In this document: positions 8,709-17,187 of the stretch, piece by piece
Numbering within the stretch: position 1 is the stretch's first letter
How the letters are laid out: the number at the start of each line of letters is the position of its first letter
Source of the DNA: Caulobacter sp. UNC358MFTsu5.1
GTDB taxonomy: Bacteria > Pseudomonadota > Alphaproteobacteria > Caulobacterales > Caulobacteraceae
Reading direction: 5' to 3'
Assembly: GCF_000712075.1 (NCBI RefSeq)
Contig: NZ_JONW01000005.1
Location: forward strand, 501,001 to 565,000
DNA: 64,000 nucleotides
Translations under genes and position numbers: made by a program
Notes under the pieces: generated by a model
What the model saw: the letters and a program-made list of their open reading frames with translations, nothing else
Told to the model about the DNA's origin: nothing
Databases searched by the model: none

Positions 8709-10154
8709 TCATCCTCCTGTGGCGGCCACGGTCTGCGGCTGGCTCCATTGGTCGTCGGTCAGCTTCCAGCCCCCGCCCAGCGCCTTGTAGAGATTGACCA
8801 CCGCGATCAGCTGGTCGCGCTGGGTCTGGGCCAGGGCCTCCTCGGCGGGGAACAGCTGCTGCTGGGCTTCCAGCACCTCGAAATAGCCGGCGCGGCCGGT
8901 GTCGTAGCGGCTCTGGGCCAGGTCGACCGAGCGGCGCAGCGAGGCCACCTGCCGCTCCAGCGCCCCGCGACGGGCCACCAGCGTCTTCTGGGCGGCCAGG
9001 GCGTCGGCGGTCTCGCCCAGGGCGACCAGGGCCGTGTGGCGGTACTGGGCGACGGTCTCGTCCCAATAGGCCTTGCGGTTGTTGTAAATCTCCTCCAGCC
9101 GGCCGCCGGTGAAGATCGGACCGGTCAGGCCCAGGCCGACGGAGCCGATCCCGAACGTGCCGGTGTCGCCGCTGACATTGGCGCCCACCAGGCCGGCCAG
9201 GGCCGAAAGCCCCAGGCGCGGGAACTTGTTGGCCACCGCCACCCCGACCTCGGCGTTGGCCCGCATCATCCCCTGCTCGGCCGCGCGGATGTCGGGACGG
9301 CGCTGCAGCAGCTCGGTGGTCGCGCCCAGCGGGGCGGCGGGCAGGGCCTGGGCCGCCAGGGGCCGACCGCGCGCGATCGGTCCGGGCGGCGCGCCCATCA
9401 GCACGCTCAGGGCGTTCTCCTGCACGGCGATCCGGCGGCGGAGCTCCTCGATCCGCGCCTCGGACGCGTCGCGGTTGGCCTGGGTGCGCTCGACCGGCAG
9501 GCGGCTGTCGCGGCCCGCCTCGAAGCGCTGGTTGAACAGGTCGTAGGTCGCGCCGTAGGTGCGGGTGCTCTCCTCGGCGATGGCGATCTCGCGGTCCAGC
9601 TCCAGCAGGCGGAAATAGCCCTCGGCCACCTCGCTGGTCAGGCTCAGCAGGATCCCGCGCCGGATTTCCTCCTGCTGGAGCAGGCTGGCCTCGGCGGCCT
9701 GGTTCGAGCGCTTGATCCGGCCCCAGAGGTCGAACTCCCAGGCGAAGTCGAGCGCGCCCCCGATGCTGCTGTAGTCCTGGGTGTCGTTGTCGGACGGCGA
9801 GTACGCGGACTGGGCGCCCACGTCGCCGCGATAGCCCAGCTGCGGCTTGCCCTGCGAGGCCGAGACCCCGACCAGGGCGCGGGCCTGGGCGATGCGGGCG
9901 ACCGCCACCTGGAGGTCGGGATTGTTGGTCAGGGCCTGGCCGATCAGCCCCTGCAGGGTCGGGTCGTCGAACACCGCCCACCACGGCAGGTCGGCCAGCG
10001 AGGCCGAGGTCTCGGTGGACGCCGGCGCGTCGCGATAGGCGGGCGGCAGGCTGACCTCGGGGCGGACGTAGTCGGGTCCCACCGTCTTGCAGCCGGCGGT
10101 CGCCAGGACCCCCGCGGCCAGGACCAGGGTTGCGCTTATGCGGAGCGGGCTCAT
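8709..10154 (-). CDS. Outer-membrane efflux lipoprotein, NodT/OprM family
   Basis: TolC-like outer-membrane factor that would form the exit duct of the exporter encoded just upstream. The N-terminus is a lipoprotein signal: hydrophobic run ending in ATAGC, followed by the NodT hallmark KTVGPDYVRPEV. Two outer-membrane-efflux repeats follow, with typical segments such as LAWEFDLWGRIKRSN and GRAGYFEVLEAQQQL. I chose the ATG at 10152-10154 because AGAAGGGG lies about ten bases upstream; a GTG at 10173-10175 overlaps the permease stop but has no ribosome site. It is the last gene of the four-gene exporter operon. Confidence 0.92.
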   Translation of the reverse strand: MSPLRISATLVLAAGVLATAGCKTVGPDYVRPEVSLPPAYRDAPASTETSASLADLPWWAVFDDPTLQGLIGQALTNNPDLQVAVARIAQARALVGVSASQGKPQLGYRGDVGAQSAYSPSDNDTQDYSSIGGALDFAWEFDLWGRIKRSNQAAEASLLQQEEIRRGILLSLTSEVAEGYFRLLELDREIAIAEESTRTYGATYDLFNQRFEAGRDSRLPVERTQANRDASEARIEELRRRIAVQENALSVLMGAPPGPIARGRPLAAQALPAAPLGATTELLQRRPDIRAAEQGMMRANAEVGVAVANKFPRLGLSALAGLVGANVSGDTGTFGIGSVGLGLTGPIFTGGRLEEIYNNRKAYWDETVAQYRHTALVALGETADALAAQKTLVARRGALERQVASLRRSVDLAQSRYDTGRAGYFEVLEAQQQLFPAEEALAQTQRDQLIAVVNLYKALGGGWKLTDDQWSQPQTVAATGG

Positions 10155-10171
10155 CTTCGAAAGACCCCTTC

Positions 10172-11302
10172 TCACTTGACCGCGGCCAGCATTTTCCGGA
10201 ACCGCGACAGGGTGTAGACGCTGTAGGCCGCGCCGATCAGGAACATCTTCAGGAGGGCCGGCCAGACCATCGCCGGCGTCGCGTCGCGGAACAGGACCGC
10301 CTGCGAGAAGGCGACGAAGTGGGTCGACGGCACGAACTGCATGATCTTCTGCAGCACCATCGGCATGCTCTCGAGCGGCGTCTGGCCGCCCGACAGCAGG
10401 CTCATGACGATGTAGACGGGGAAGGCCAGCAGCCCGAACTGCGGCATCGAATTGACGATCGTCGCCAGCATGATGCCCAGCGCCGTGACCGAGAACAGGT
10501 ACACGCCCAGGCCCAGGGCGAAGAGCGGGATCGAGCCCGTGGCGATGGGCACGCCGATCGCGCCCTTCACCACCAGGAACAGCGAGAGCATGGCGGCCAG
10601 GATCACCACGATGCCGTTGGCCCAGATCTTGGCGAACATCAGCTCGAACGGCCGCAGCGGCATGACCAGCAGGTGCTCGATGTTGCCGTGCTCGCGCTCG
10701 CGCAGCACCGCCGCCCCGGTCAGGAAGATGGCCAGCACCGAGATGTTGTTAATCACCTGGTTCACCGCCACGAACCAGCTCTGCTGCATGTTCGGATTGA
10801 ACCGGGCCCGGGTCTCCAGGCTCACCAGCGGCTGGTTGTTCGGATCGGTGCGGCCGGGCCAGAGGTGGGCCACGGTGCTCTCGATGATCTGCTGGATGTA
10901 GGAGGGCCCGCGCCCCGCCTGGCTCATGGCCGTGGCGTCGGTGATGACCTGGACGGTGGGCGGGTCGTTGTCGATGATGTTCGCCTCGAAGTCCGGCGGG
11001 ATGTCGACCACGAAGGTGAACGTCCCCCGGTCCATGACGCGGTTGATGTCGCCGAAGCCGATCTCCTGGGCGGGCAGGAACAGCGGCGGCAGCATGGCGT
11101 CGCCGACCAGGCGGGCGGCCTTGGAGTCGTCCTCGTTGACGATGGCGATCGAGGCGTTGATCACGTCCATCACCGCGCTCTTGGCCGGCGTGTAGACCGA
11201 GAAGGTGAAGACGTAGCCGATCAGGAACAGCAGCACCGGGTCGCGGGCCAGGCTGAGCAGCTCCTTCAGGCCGAGCTGGAAGATATGGCCGACGGCGCGC
11301 AT
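10172..11302 (-). CDS. yhhJ: ABC-2 type permease, YhhJ-like
   Basis: Inner-membrane subunit of 376 residues with the ABC-2 permease plan: one N-terminal helix, a large periplasmic domain (about residues 45-170), then five helices in the C-terminal half. The loop GAAVLREREHGNIEHLLVMP is the conserved coupling region of this family. It starts four bases after the RbbA-like gene ends and overlaps nothing else, so the two are translated together. By position it corresponds to YhhJ of the enterobacterial yhiI-rbbA-yhhJ set. Confidence 0.92.
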   Translation of the reverse strand: MRAVGHIFQLGLKELLSLARDPVLLFLIGYVFTFSVYTPAKSAVMDVINASIAIVNEDDSKAARLVGDAMLPPLFLPAQEIGFGDINRVMDRGTFTFVVDIPPDFEANIIDNDPPTVQVITDATAMSQAGRGPSYIQQIIESTVAHLWPGRTDPNNQPLVSLETRARFNPNMQQSWFVAVNQVINNISVLAIFLTGAAVLREREHGNIEHLLVMPLRPFELMFAKIWANGIVVILAAMLSLFLVVKGAIGVPIATGSIPLFALGLGVYLFSVTALGIMLATIVNSMPQFGLLAFPVYIVMSLLSGGQTPLESMPMVLQKIMQFVPSTHFVAFSQAVLFRDATPAMVWPALLKMFLIGAAYSVYTLSRFRKMLAAVK

Positions 11303-11306
11303 CGCA

Positions 11307-14051
11307 TCAGGCCTCCTGCTTCTTCAACAGGACGACCGAGAGCCCGAAATAGATCAGGGCGATCAGCGCCAGCGCCAGCACGTTGGGCCACAGGGCGGCC
11401 ATGCCCAGGGCCTTGGTGAACGTGCCCACGCTGACGGCCTGGAAGTAGGTCGAGGGGAAGATCTTGGCCGCGATCGCCGCCCCGCCGGTCAGGGACGAGA
11501 CCGGCACGAACATGCCGGAGAACTGCACCGCGGGCAGGATCGAGATGATGGCCGCCGCGAAGATGGCCGCGGTCTGGGTGGCGGCGAACACCGAGATCAG
11601 CAGGCCGAAGCCCGTGCTGGCCAGCACGTACAGCACCCCGCCCAGGGCCAGCACGCCGATGCTGCCCTTGATCGGCACGCCGAACACGAACACCGCCAGG
11701 GCCACCAGGGTGATGAACTGGACCAACGACACGGCCACGTAGGGCAGTTGCTTGCCCAGCAGGAACTCGGTCCGGCTGGCCGGGGCGGCGTAGAAGTTGG
11801 CGATCGAGCCCAGCTCCTTCTCGCGCACCACCGCCAGGGCCGTCAGCATGCTGGGGATCAGCATGATCAGCAGCATGATGTCGCCGGGCACCATGGCGTA
11901 GACGCTGAGGAAGGCCTGGTTGTAGAGGGCCCGGGAATTGATCTTCACCGCCGTCTGGGCGGGCGGGATGCCGCGGTCCCGGCGCACCTGGACGTCGTGG
12001 GCCTTGTGGGCGGACTCGATGTAGCCGCGCGTCGTCTCGGCGCGGAACGGCACGGCGGCGTCGATCTGGGCGTTGACGGTCGGCTGGCGGCCCGCCTGCA
12101 GGTCGTTCTCGAAGCCCGACGGGATCTCCAGGGCGAAGCGCAGCTCGCCGTTGCGCAGGCGCCGGTCGCGCTCGGCGTAACTGTACAGCGGCGCCTTCTC
12201 GTCGAAATAGATCGATCCTCGATAGGTGTCGGCATAGGCCCGGCTGGCCGGGGTGTTGTCGTAGTCGAGGACCGAGAAGGCCAGCTTCTCGACGTCCAGC
12301 GAGATGCCGTAGCCGAAGACGATCATCAGCAGGATCGGGCCGATGACGGCGAAGATCAGCCGCACGGCGTCGTGCTGCAGCTCGATCGCCTCGCGCCGGG
12401 CGAAGGCCCAGACCCGGCCGACGCTGAAGCCCTTGGGCGGGACCGAATGGCCCATGTCCGCCGGCGGCTCCGAGGCCGGGCCGGCCGAGGCGTCGGCCGC
12501 CCCGCCCAGCTCCTCGGCCGCCTCCTCCAGGTAGCCGATGAACGCGTGCTCCAGATTGGGCGCGCCGCGTTCGGCCACCAGGTCGGCGGGCCGCCCCTGG
12601 GCCAGCACCTTGCCCCGGTGCATCATCGACATCCGGTCGCAGCGCTCGGCCTCGTTCATGAAGTGGGTCGACAGGAAGATCGTCACCCCCCGCTCGCGCG
12701 ACAGGCGGATCAGCAGTTCCCAGAACCCGTCGCGGGCCACCGGATCGACGCCCGAGGTCGGCTCGTCCAGGATCAGCACCTCGGGCTCGTGCAGCACCGC
12801 CACGGCCAGCGACAGCCGCTGTCGGATGCCCAGGGGCAGGCTCTCGGCCAGGGTGTCGGCCACCTCCGCCAGCCCGAAATCGTCGATCAGCTCGGCCACC
12901 CGCGCCTGGCCCTTGTCGGGCGGCAGGTCGAACAGGTGGGCGTGCAGCATCATGTTCTGCCGCACGGTCAACTCGGTGTAGAGCGAGAAGGCCTGCGACA
13001 TGAAGCCGACGCGGCGGCGGGACTCGATGTCGCCGCCCTTGACCGGCTTGCCGAACAGCAGGGCCTCGCCCTCGCTGGGCGGCAGCAGGCCGGTCAGCAT
13101 CTTCATCGTGGTGGTCTTGCCGCAGCCGTTCGAGCCCAGGAACCCGAAGATCTCGCCCTGCTCGATGCGGAAATTGACGTGGTCGACGGCGGTGAAGGCT
13201 CCGAACTTCTGGGTCAGGCCGTGGGACTCGATGGCCGGCGGGCCCTCGGACGACACCCAGGGGGTGATCACCGGCTCCCTGTGGCCGCGCGTCTGCTCCT
13301 CGGGCAGCAGGCGCACGAACGCCCGCTCCAGGGTGTCCTGGCCGGTGCGCTGGCGCAGCTCCTCGGCGGTGCCGGTGGCCATCACCTGGCCGGCGTTCAT
13401 CGCCACCAGCCACTCGAAGCCCTCGGCCTCGTCCATGTAGGCGGTGGCGACCATGACGCTCATCTGCGGGCGGCGGCCGCGGATCCGCTCGATCAGCTCC
13501 CAGAACTGGCGGCGCGCCAGGGGGTCCACCCCCGTCGTCGGCTCGTCCAGGATCAGCAGGTCGGGGTCGTGGATCAGCGAGCAGCACAGGCCCAGCTTCT
13601 GCTTCATCCCGCCCGACAGCTTGCCCGCCGGCCGGTCGCGGAACGAGGTCAGGTCGGTGCTCCAGAGCAGGTCGTCGATGCGCCAGGCCCGCTCCTCGGC
13701 CGACTGCCCGAACAGGCGGCCGAAGAAGTCGATGTTCTCGTAGATCGACAGGGTCGGGTAGAGGTTTTTGCCCAGGCCCTGCGGCAGGTAGGCCACCCGC
13801 GCGGCGATGCTGTTGCGGAAGCCGGCGTCGCCGATGTCGCCGCCCAGCACCTCGACCTCGCCGGACTGCATCTTGCGCACGCCCGCCAGGATCGCCAGCA
13901 GGGTCGACTTGCCCACCCCGTCCGGACCGATCAGGCCGATGGTCTTCTGGGCCGGGATGTCGAGGCTGACCCCGTCCAGCGACGTCACCTTGCCGTACTT
14001 GTGGGTGAGATTCCGGATGCTGGCGACGTGTTCCAGAACCGGGGGATTCAT
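11307..14051 (-). CDS. rbbA: RbbA-like protein: two ABC ATPases fused to an ABC-2 permease
   Basis: A 914-residue fusion matching the size and order of RbbA/YhiH. ATPase 1 has Walker A GPDGVGKST (42-50), signature LSGGMKQ (145-151) and Walker B LLILDEPTTGVD. ATPase 2 has GSNGCGKTT (306-314) and LILDEPTSGVD, but its signature is degenerate (PLGIRQRL). From about residue 560 there is an ABC-2 membrane domain with a large periplasmic insert. Its ATG overlaps the stop of the HlyD-type gene (ATGA), and the permease follows four bases later. The family was named for ribosome-bound ATPase activity, but gene context here argues for export. Confidence 0.93.
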   Translation of the reverse strand: MNPPVLEHVASIRNLTHKYGKVTSLDGVSLDIPAQKTIGLIGPDGVGKSTLLAILAGVRKMQSGEVEVLGGDIGDAGFRNSIAARVAYLPQGLGKNLYPTLSIYENIDFFGRLFGQSAEERAWRIDDLLWSTDLTSFRDRPAGKLSGGMKQKLGLCCSLIHDPDLLILDEPTTGVDPLARRQFWELIERIRGRRPQMSVMVATAYMDEAEGFEWLVAMNAGQVMATGTAEELRQRTGQDTLERAFVRLLPEEQTRGHREPVITPWVSSEGPPAIESHGLTQKFGAFTAVDHVNFRIEQGEIFGFLGSNGCGKTTTMKMLTGLLPPSEGEALLFGKPVKGGDIESRRRVGFMSQAFSLYTELTVRQNMMLHAHLFDLPPDKGQARVAELIDDFGLAEVADTLAESLPLGIRQRLSLAVAVLHEPEVLILDEPTSGVDPVARDGFWELLIRLSRERGVTIFLSTHFMNEAERCDRMSMMHRGKVLAQGRPADLVAERGAPNLEHAFIGYLEEAAEELGGAADASAGPASEPPADMGHSVPPKGFSVGRVWAFARREAIELQHDAVRLIFAVIGPILLMIVFGYGISLDVEKLAFSVLDYDNTPASRAYADTYRGSIYFDEKAPLYSYAERDRRLRNGELRFALEIPSGFENDLQAGRQPTVNAQIDAAVPFRAETTRGYIESAHKAHDVQVRRDRGIPPAQTAVKINSRALYNQAFLSVYAMVPGDIMLLIMLIPSMLTALAVVREKELGSIANFYAAPASRTEFLLGKQLPYVAVSLVQFITLVALAVFVFGVPIKGSIGVLALGGVLYVLASTGFGLLISVFAATQTAAIFAAAIISILPAVQFSGMFVPVSSLTGGAAIAAKIFPSTYFQAVSVGTFTKALGMAALWPNVLALALIALIYFGLSVVLLKKQEA

Positions 14052-15163
14052 TTGGGGCCCGCCGTCGCGCCGGTGCTTTGCCAGAGGTTGGTCGGCGGCG
14101 AGGTCGTCGCCTGCAGCCGGTCAGGCCAGGGGGCCTTCTCGTCGAAGCGCACATAGCCCATGCCGGGCAGGCCCGACTTCACCAGGGGCTCGTACTGCCG
14201 CAGCCGCTCCTTGGGCACCTGCAGCTTGACCCGGAAGGTCAGGTTGTGACGCTCCTCGGCGGTCTCCACCGTCTTGGGCGTGAACTGGGCGGCGGGCGAC
14301 ACGTAGGAGACCACCGCCCGCACCGGATATTCCTGGGCGGCGTCCAGGACGATGCGCGCCTCCGAGCCCAGCCGGACCTTGCCGGTGATCTTCTCGGGCA
14401 GGAAGACGTACATGTAGACGTCGGCCAGATCGAGCAGCGAGAACACCCGGCCGCCGGCGGGCAGCACCTCGCCCGGCTCGGCCAGGCGGCTCTCGATCCG
14501 GCCCCGGATCGGGGCGACCAGCACCGCGTCGGCGATCTCGGCGCGCAGCCGGTCGGCCGTGGCCTTCGCCGCGTCGATCGACGAGCCCGCCTGCACCACC
14601 TCGGCCTGGGCGCCGGTCAGCTGGGCCTGGCCCGACAGCATGTTGGCGGTGTCGGTCTCGGCCTCGCGACTGCTGACCGCGCCGGTCTGGACCAGCGCCT
14701 TGGACCGCCTGTTCTGCAGGGCGGCGAAGGCGTATTCGGCGCGCCGGACGGCCACCTGGGCCAGGGCCACGCGGCGGGCGTCCTCGGCGGCGGAGATCTC
14801 GGCCTCGGCCTGGCGCAGCTGGGCCTCCAGGGCCGAGGTGTCCATCCGGGCCACGACCTGGCCGGCCTCGACGGTGGCGCCCTCGTCGACCAGCACCTCC
14901 TTGATCCGGCCGGGATACTTGGTGGCGACGTAGATCTCGTTGGCTTCCAACCGGCCGTTGCCGCCGGCGAACCCGGGCGGCAGGTCCGGCCGTGTCAGCC
15001 AGACATAGGCGCCCACCCCCGCCCCGATCACCACCAGGGCGGCGACGCCGATCAGCAGCGTCTTCCGCGACTTGCGCGGCGGCGGCGGCTTGGGCGCGGG
15101 GGGCTTGGGCGCCGGGGGCTTGGTGTTGTCAGCGGGACGGCTGACGGCAGCCGGTTCGGACAT
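14048..15163 (-). CDS. HlyD-family periplasmic adaptor, YhiI-like
   Basis: Membrane-fusion protein linking the ABC transporter to the outer-membrane factor. After a cytoplasmic proline-rich N-terminus (repeated KPPAP) comes one membrane helix (about residues 37-58), then the biotinyl-lipoyl-like half motif GRIKEVLVDEGATVEAGQVV, a coiled-coil hairpin (about 110-205), and the returning half GRIESRLAEPGEVLPAG. The ATG at 15161-15163 is preferred over upstream in-frame codons: GAGG lies upstream and the translation before it is not protein-like. It is the first gene of the exporter operon. Confidence 0.92.
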   Translation of the reverse strand: MSEPAAVSRPADNTKPPAPKPPAPKPPPPRKSRKTLLIGVAALVVIGAGVGAYVWLTRPDLPPGFAGGNGRLEANEIYVATKYPGRIKEVLVDEGATVEAGQVVARMDTSALEAQLRQAEAEISAAEDARRVALAQVAVRRAEYAFAALQNRRSKALVQTGAVSSREAETDTANMLSGQAQLTGAQAEVVQAGSSIDAAKATADRLRAEIADAVLVAPIRGRIESRLAEPGEVLPAGGRVFSLLDLADVYMYVFLPEKITGKVRLGSEARIVLDAAQEYPVRAVVSYVSPAAQFTPKTVETAEERHNLTFRVKLQVPKERLRQYEPLVKSGLPGMGYVRFDEKAPWPDRLQATTSPPTNLWQSTGATAGPK

Positions 15164-15446
15164 TGCATCAACCTCGCCGAAAGTCCCGGCAAGGCTAAGC
15201 CGGCCGTCCCGGCGCCCGATATCAGGTGAACTACCAAGCCCCCTTGGCCATCCACCGGGGCCTTCCACCGGGCCGCCGGCCGCCGTCGCGACCCGCCGCC
15301 CCCGGGCGGTTGAAAGGCGCCCGCCCAGGGTTGAAACGGCTGGTCAAAAAACCTACAGGTCGGCGATCACTGTTATCCGGTTAAGTTTTGGGTCATACTT
15401 TCACCGAGTTAGGGCGGGACCACAACCGGTGGTTGGAGGGGTGGGG
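15164..15446. promoter_or_regulatory. Divergent intergenic region between exporter and two-partner secretion genes
   Basis: 283 bases separate the minus-strand exporter operon from the plus-strand TpsB gene, so both promoters must lie here. The segment at about 15345-15410 is markedly less G+C-rich than its surroundings and is the likely TpsB promoter. I see no convincing operator dyad and no FNR site. Confidence 0.4.
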
Positions 15447-17159
15447 TTGCAGATTCTCATCGGAATGCGCCGCGCGATCGCGGGCGCGAGCGCAATGGCG
15501 TGCCTGGGCGCCGCCCTGTTCGCCGCCTCCCCCGCGAAGGCGCAACTGGCCCTGCCCTCCCGCCAGGAACTGGACCCGGCCCGGGCCGCGCCGATCGCGG
15601 CCGCGCCGCGCGGCAGCCTGTTCAAGGGCGTCGAGGCCGGCCCCTGCGCCTTCCGCGACAGCCCCATCAAGGTCACCCTGAAGGCGGTGGAGTTCCACGG
15701 CGCGACCTCGGGAGCCCTGGCGATCTCCGACCAGGCCCTGGCCTCGACCTATGCCGAGTTCGTCGGCCGCGAGGCGCCGCTGAGCGTGGTCTGCGACATC
15801 CGTGACCGGGCCGCGTCGCTGTACCTGCGCCGAGGCGTGCTGGCCTCCGTGGTCATTCCCCAGCAGAAGATCGCCGACGGCAAGCTGGTCCTGACCGTGG
15901 TCGAGGCGCGGATCGCGTCGGTGACCTATCACGGCGACGCCGGCCCGGCCCAGAAGCAGGTCGTGCGCTTCCTCGACCACCTGCGCGGCCTGGCGCCGTT
16001 CGATCTCGACGTCGCCCAGCGCTACCTGCTGCTGGCCTCCGACGTGCCCGGCGTGCGGATCCAGTCCGTGCTGCGGCCTTCGCCCCAGGGCGACGGGGCG
16101 CTGGACCTGGACATCGCCGTCGCCCGCGACGCCGTCGACGGCGCGGTGGTGGCCCAGAACTACGGCTCCAAGACCGTCGGCCGCGACCTGACCCTGGCGC
16201 GGCTGGACCTGAACAGCTTCACGGCGCTGGGCGAGCGGACCTCGATCCTGGCCTACGGCACCCTGTCCAGCGACGAGCAGCAGGTCCTGCAGGCGGTCGA
16301 GCGCTTCTATGTCGGCGGCGACGGCCTGTCGGTCGATCTCTCGGGCTCGTGGGGCTGGACCAAGCCGGGCGACGTGCTCAAGCCGCTGGACCTGGAGGGC
16401 GAGTCCTTCGCCGGCAGCATCCGCCTGACCTATCCGCTGGTGCGCCACCGCCTCCGCAACCTCAACATCGGGTTCGGCCTGGACTGGATCGACCAGAAGG
16501 TCGAGTTCGGCGGCGGCGTGGCCGTGCTGACCGACGACAGCCTGCGGGTGTTCTTCGCCCGCCTGGACGGTCACTACGCCCCCGCCAGCCTGGCGGCCAA
16601 TTCGGTGGCCATGACGGGCGTGATCGAGGTCCGCCAGGGCATCCACAACCTGGGCGCCAGCCGCTACGGCGACCTGAACGCCTCGCGCTTCCTGGCCAAG
16701 CCGGACGCCACGGTGTTCCGCGCCGAGGGCGAGATCGGCGGCGCCGCCGGACCGCTGGTCGGCAAGCTGAAGGTCGCCTGGCAGCACACCGACGATCCGC
16801 TGCTGTCCTACGAGGAGTACGGCGTCGGCAACCTGACGATCGGGCGGGGCTACGACCCCTCGATGGCCTCGGCCGACCGCGCCGTGGCGGCCACGTTCGA
16901 GGTCACCACCGTCGCCCTGCCCCTGAACAACGGCAAGTCCGCCTGGCGGCCCTACGCCTTCTACGACGCCGCCGAGCTGACCAATATCGGCTTCGGGGCC
17001 AACAAGCTGGACCTGAGCTCGGCCGGCGTGGGCGTGCGCGCCCAGGTCACCCGCCAGGTGGGTTTCGACCTGACCTGGGCCAAGCCCTTCGACAGTCCCT
17101 ACGGCGTGGGCGACGCGCCCTCGTCGCGCGTCCTGATCTCGCTGTCCGCCGCGTTCTAG
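15447..17159 (+). CDS. Two-partner secretion outer-membrane transporter (TpsB, ShlB/FhaC/HecB family)
   Basis: Beta-barrel that would export the neighbouring TpsA protein. After a signal peptide ending in SPAKAQ there is a POTRA-like region (about residues 60-210, including GVLASVVIPQQKIADGKLVL), then a barrel domain. The conserved barrel-loop motif appears as IGRGYDPS, a variant of the Omp85/TpsB VRGY, and the protein ends in phenylalanine as outer-membrane barrels do. Start choice: GGAGGG at 15435-15440 is well spaced for the in-frame TTG at 15447; the ATG at 15465 gives 564 residues but has no site near it. The TpsA gene follows after 28 bases. Confidence 0.9.
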   Translation: MQILIGMRRAIAGASAMACLGAALFAASPAKAQLALPSRQELDPARAAPIAAAPRGSLFKGVEAGPCAFRDSPIKVTLKAVEFHGATSGALAISDQALASTYAEFVGREAPLSVVCDIRDRAASLYLRRGVLASVVIPQQKIADGKLVLTVVEARIASVTYHGDAGPAQKQVVRFLDHLRGLAPFDLDVAQRYLLLASDVPGVRIQSVLRPSPQGDGALDLDIAVARDAVDGAVVAQNYGSKTVGRDLTLARLDLNSFTALGERTSILAYGTLSSDEQQVLQAVERFYVGGDGLSVDLSGSWGWTKPGDVLKPLDLEGESFAGSIRLTYPLVRHRLRNLNIGFGLDWIDQKVEFGGGVAVLTDDSLRVFFARLDGHYAPASLAANSVAMTGVIEVRQGIHNLGASRYGDLNASRFLAKPDATVFRAEGEIGGAAGPLVGKLKVAWQHTDDPLLSYEEYGVGNLTIGRGYDPSMASADRAVAATFEVTTVALPLNNGKSAWRPYAFYDAAELTNIGFGANKLDLSSAGVGVRAQVTRQVGFDLTWAKPFDSPYGVGDAPSSRVLISLSAAF

Positions 17160-17187
17160 CCTGCTGAAGTTTCCGGAGCGTCCTCCC

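Noticed and set aside
15164..15446. FixK or CtrA sites in the exporter/TpsB gap.
   Set aside because: TTGA and TCAA occur nine bases apart rather than the six of a FixK box, and only a single TTAA is present, so neither consensus is met.
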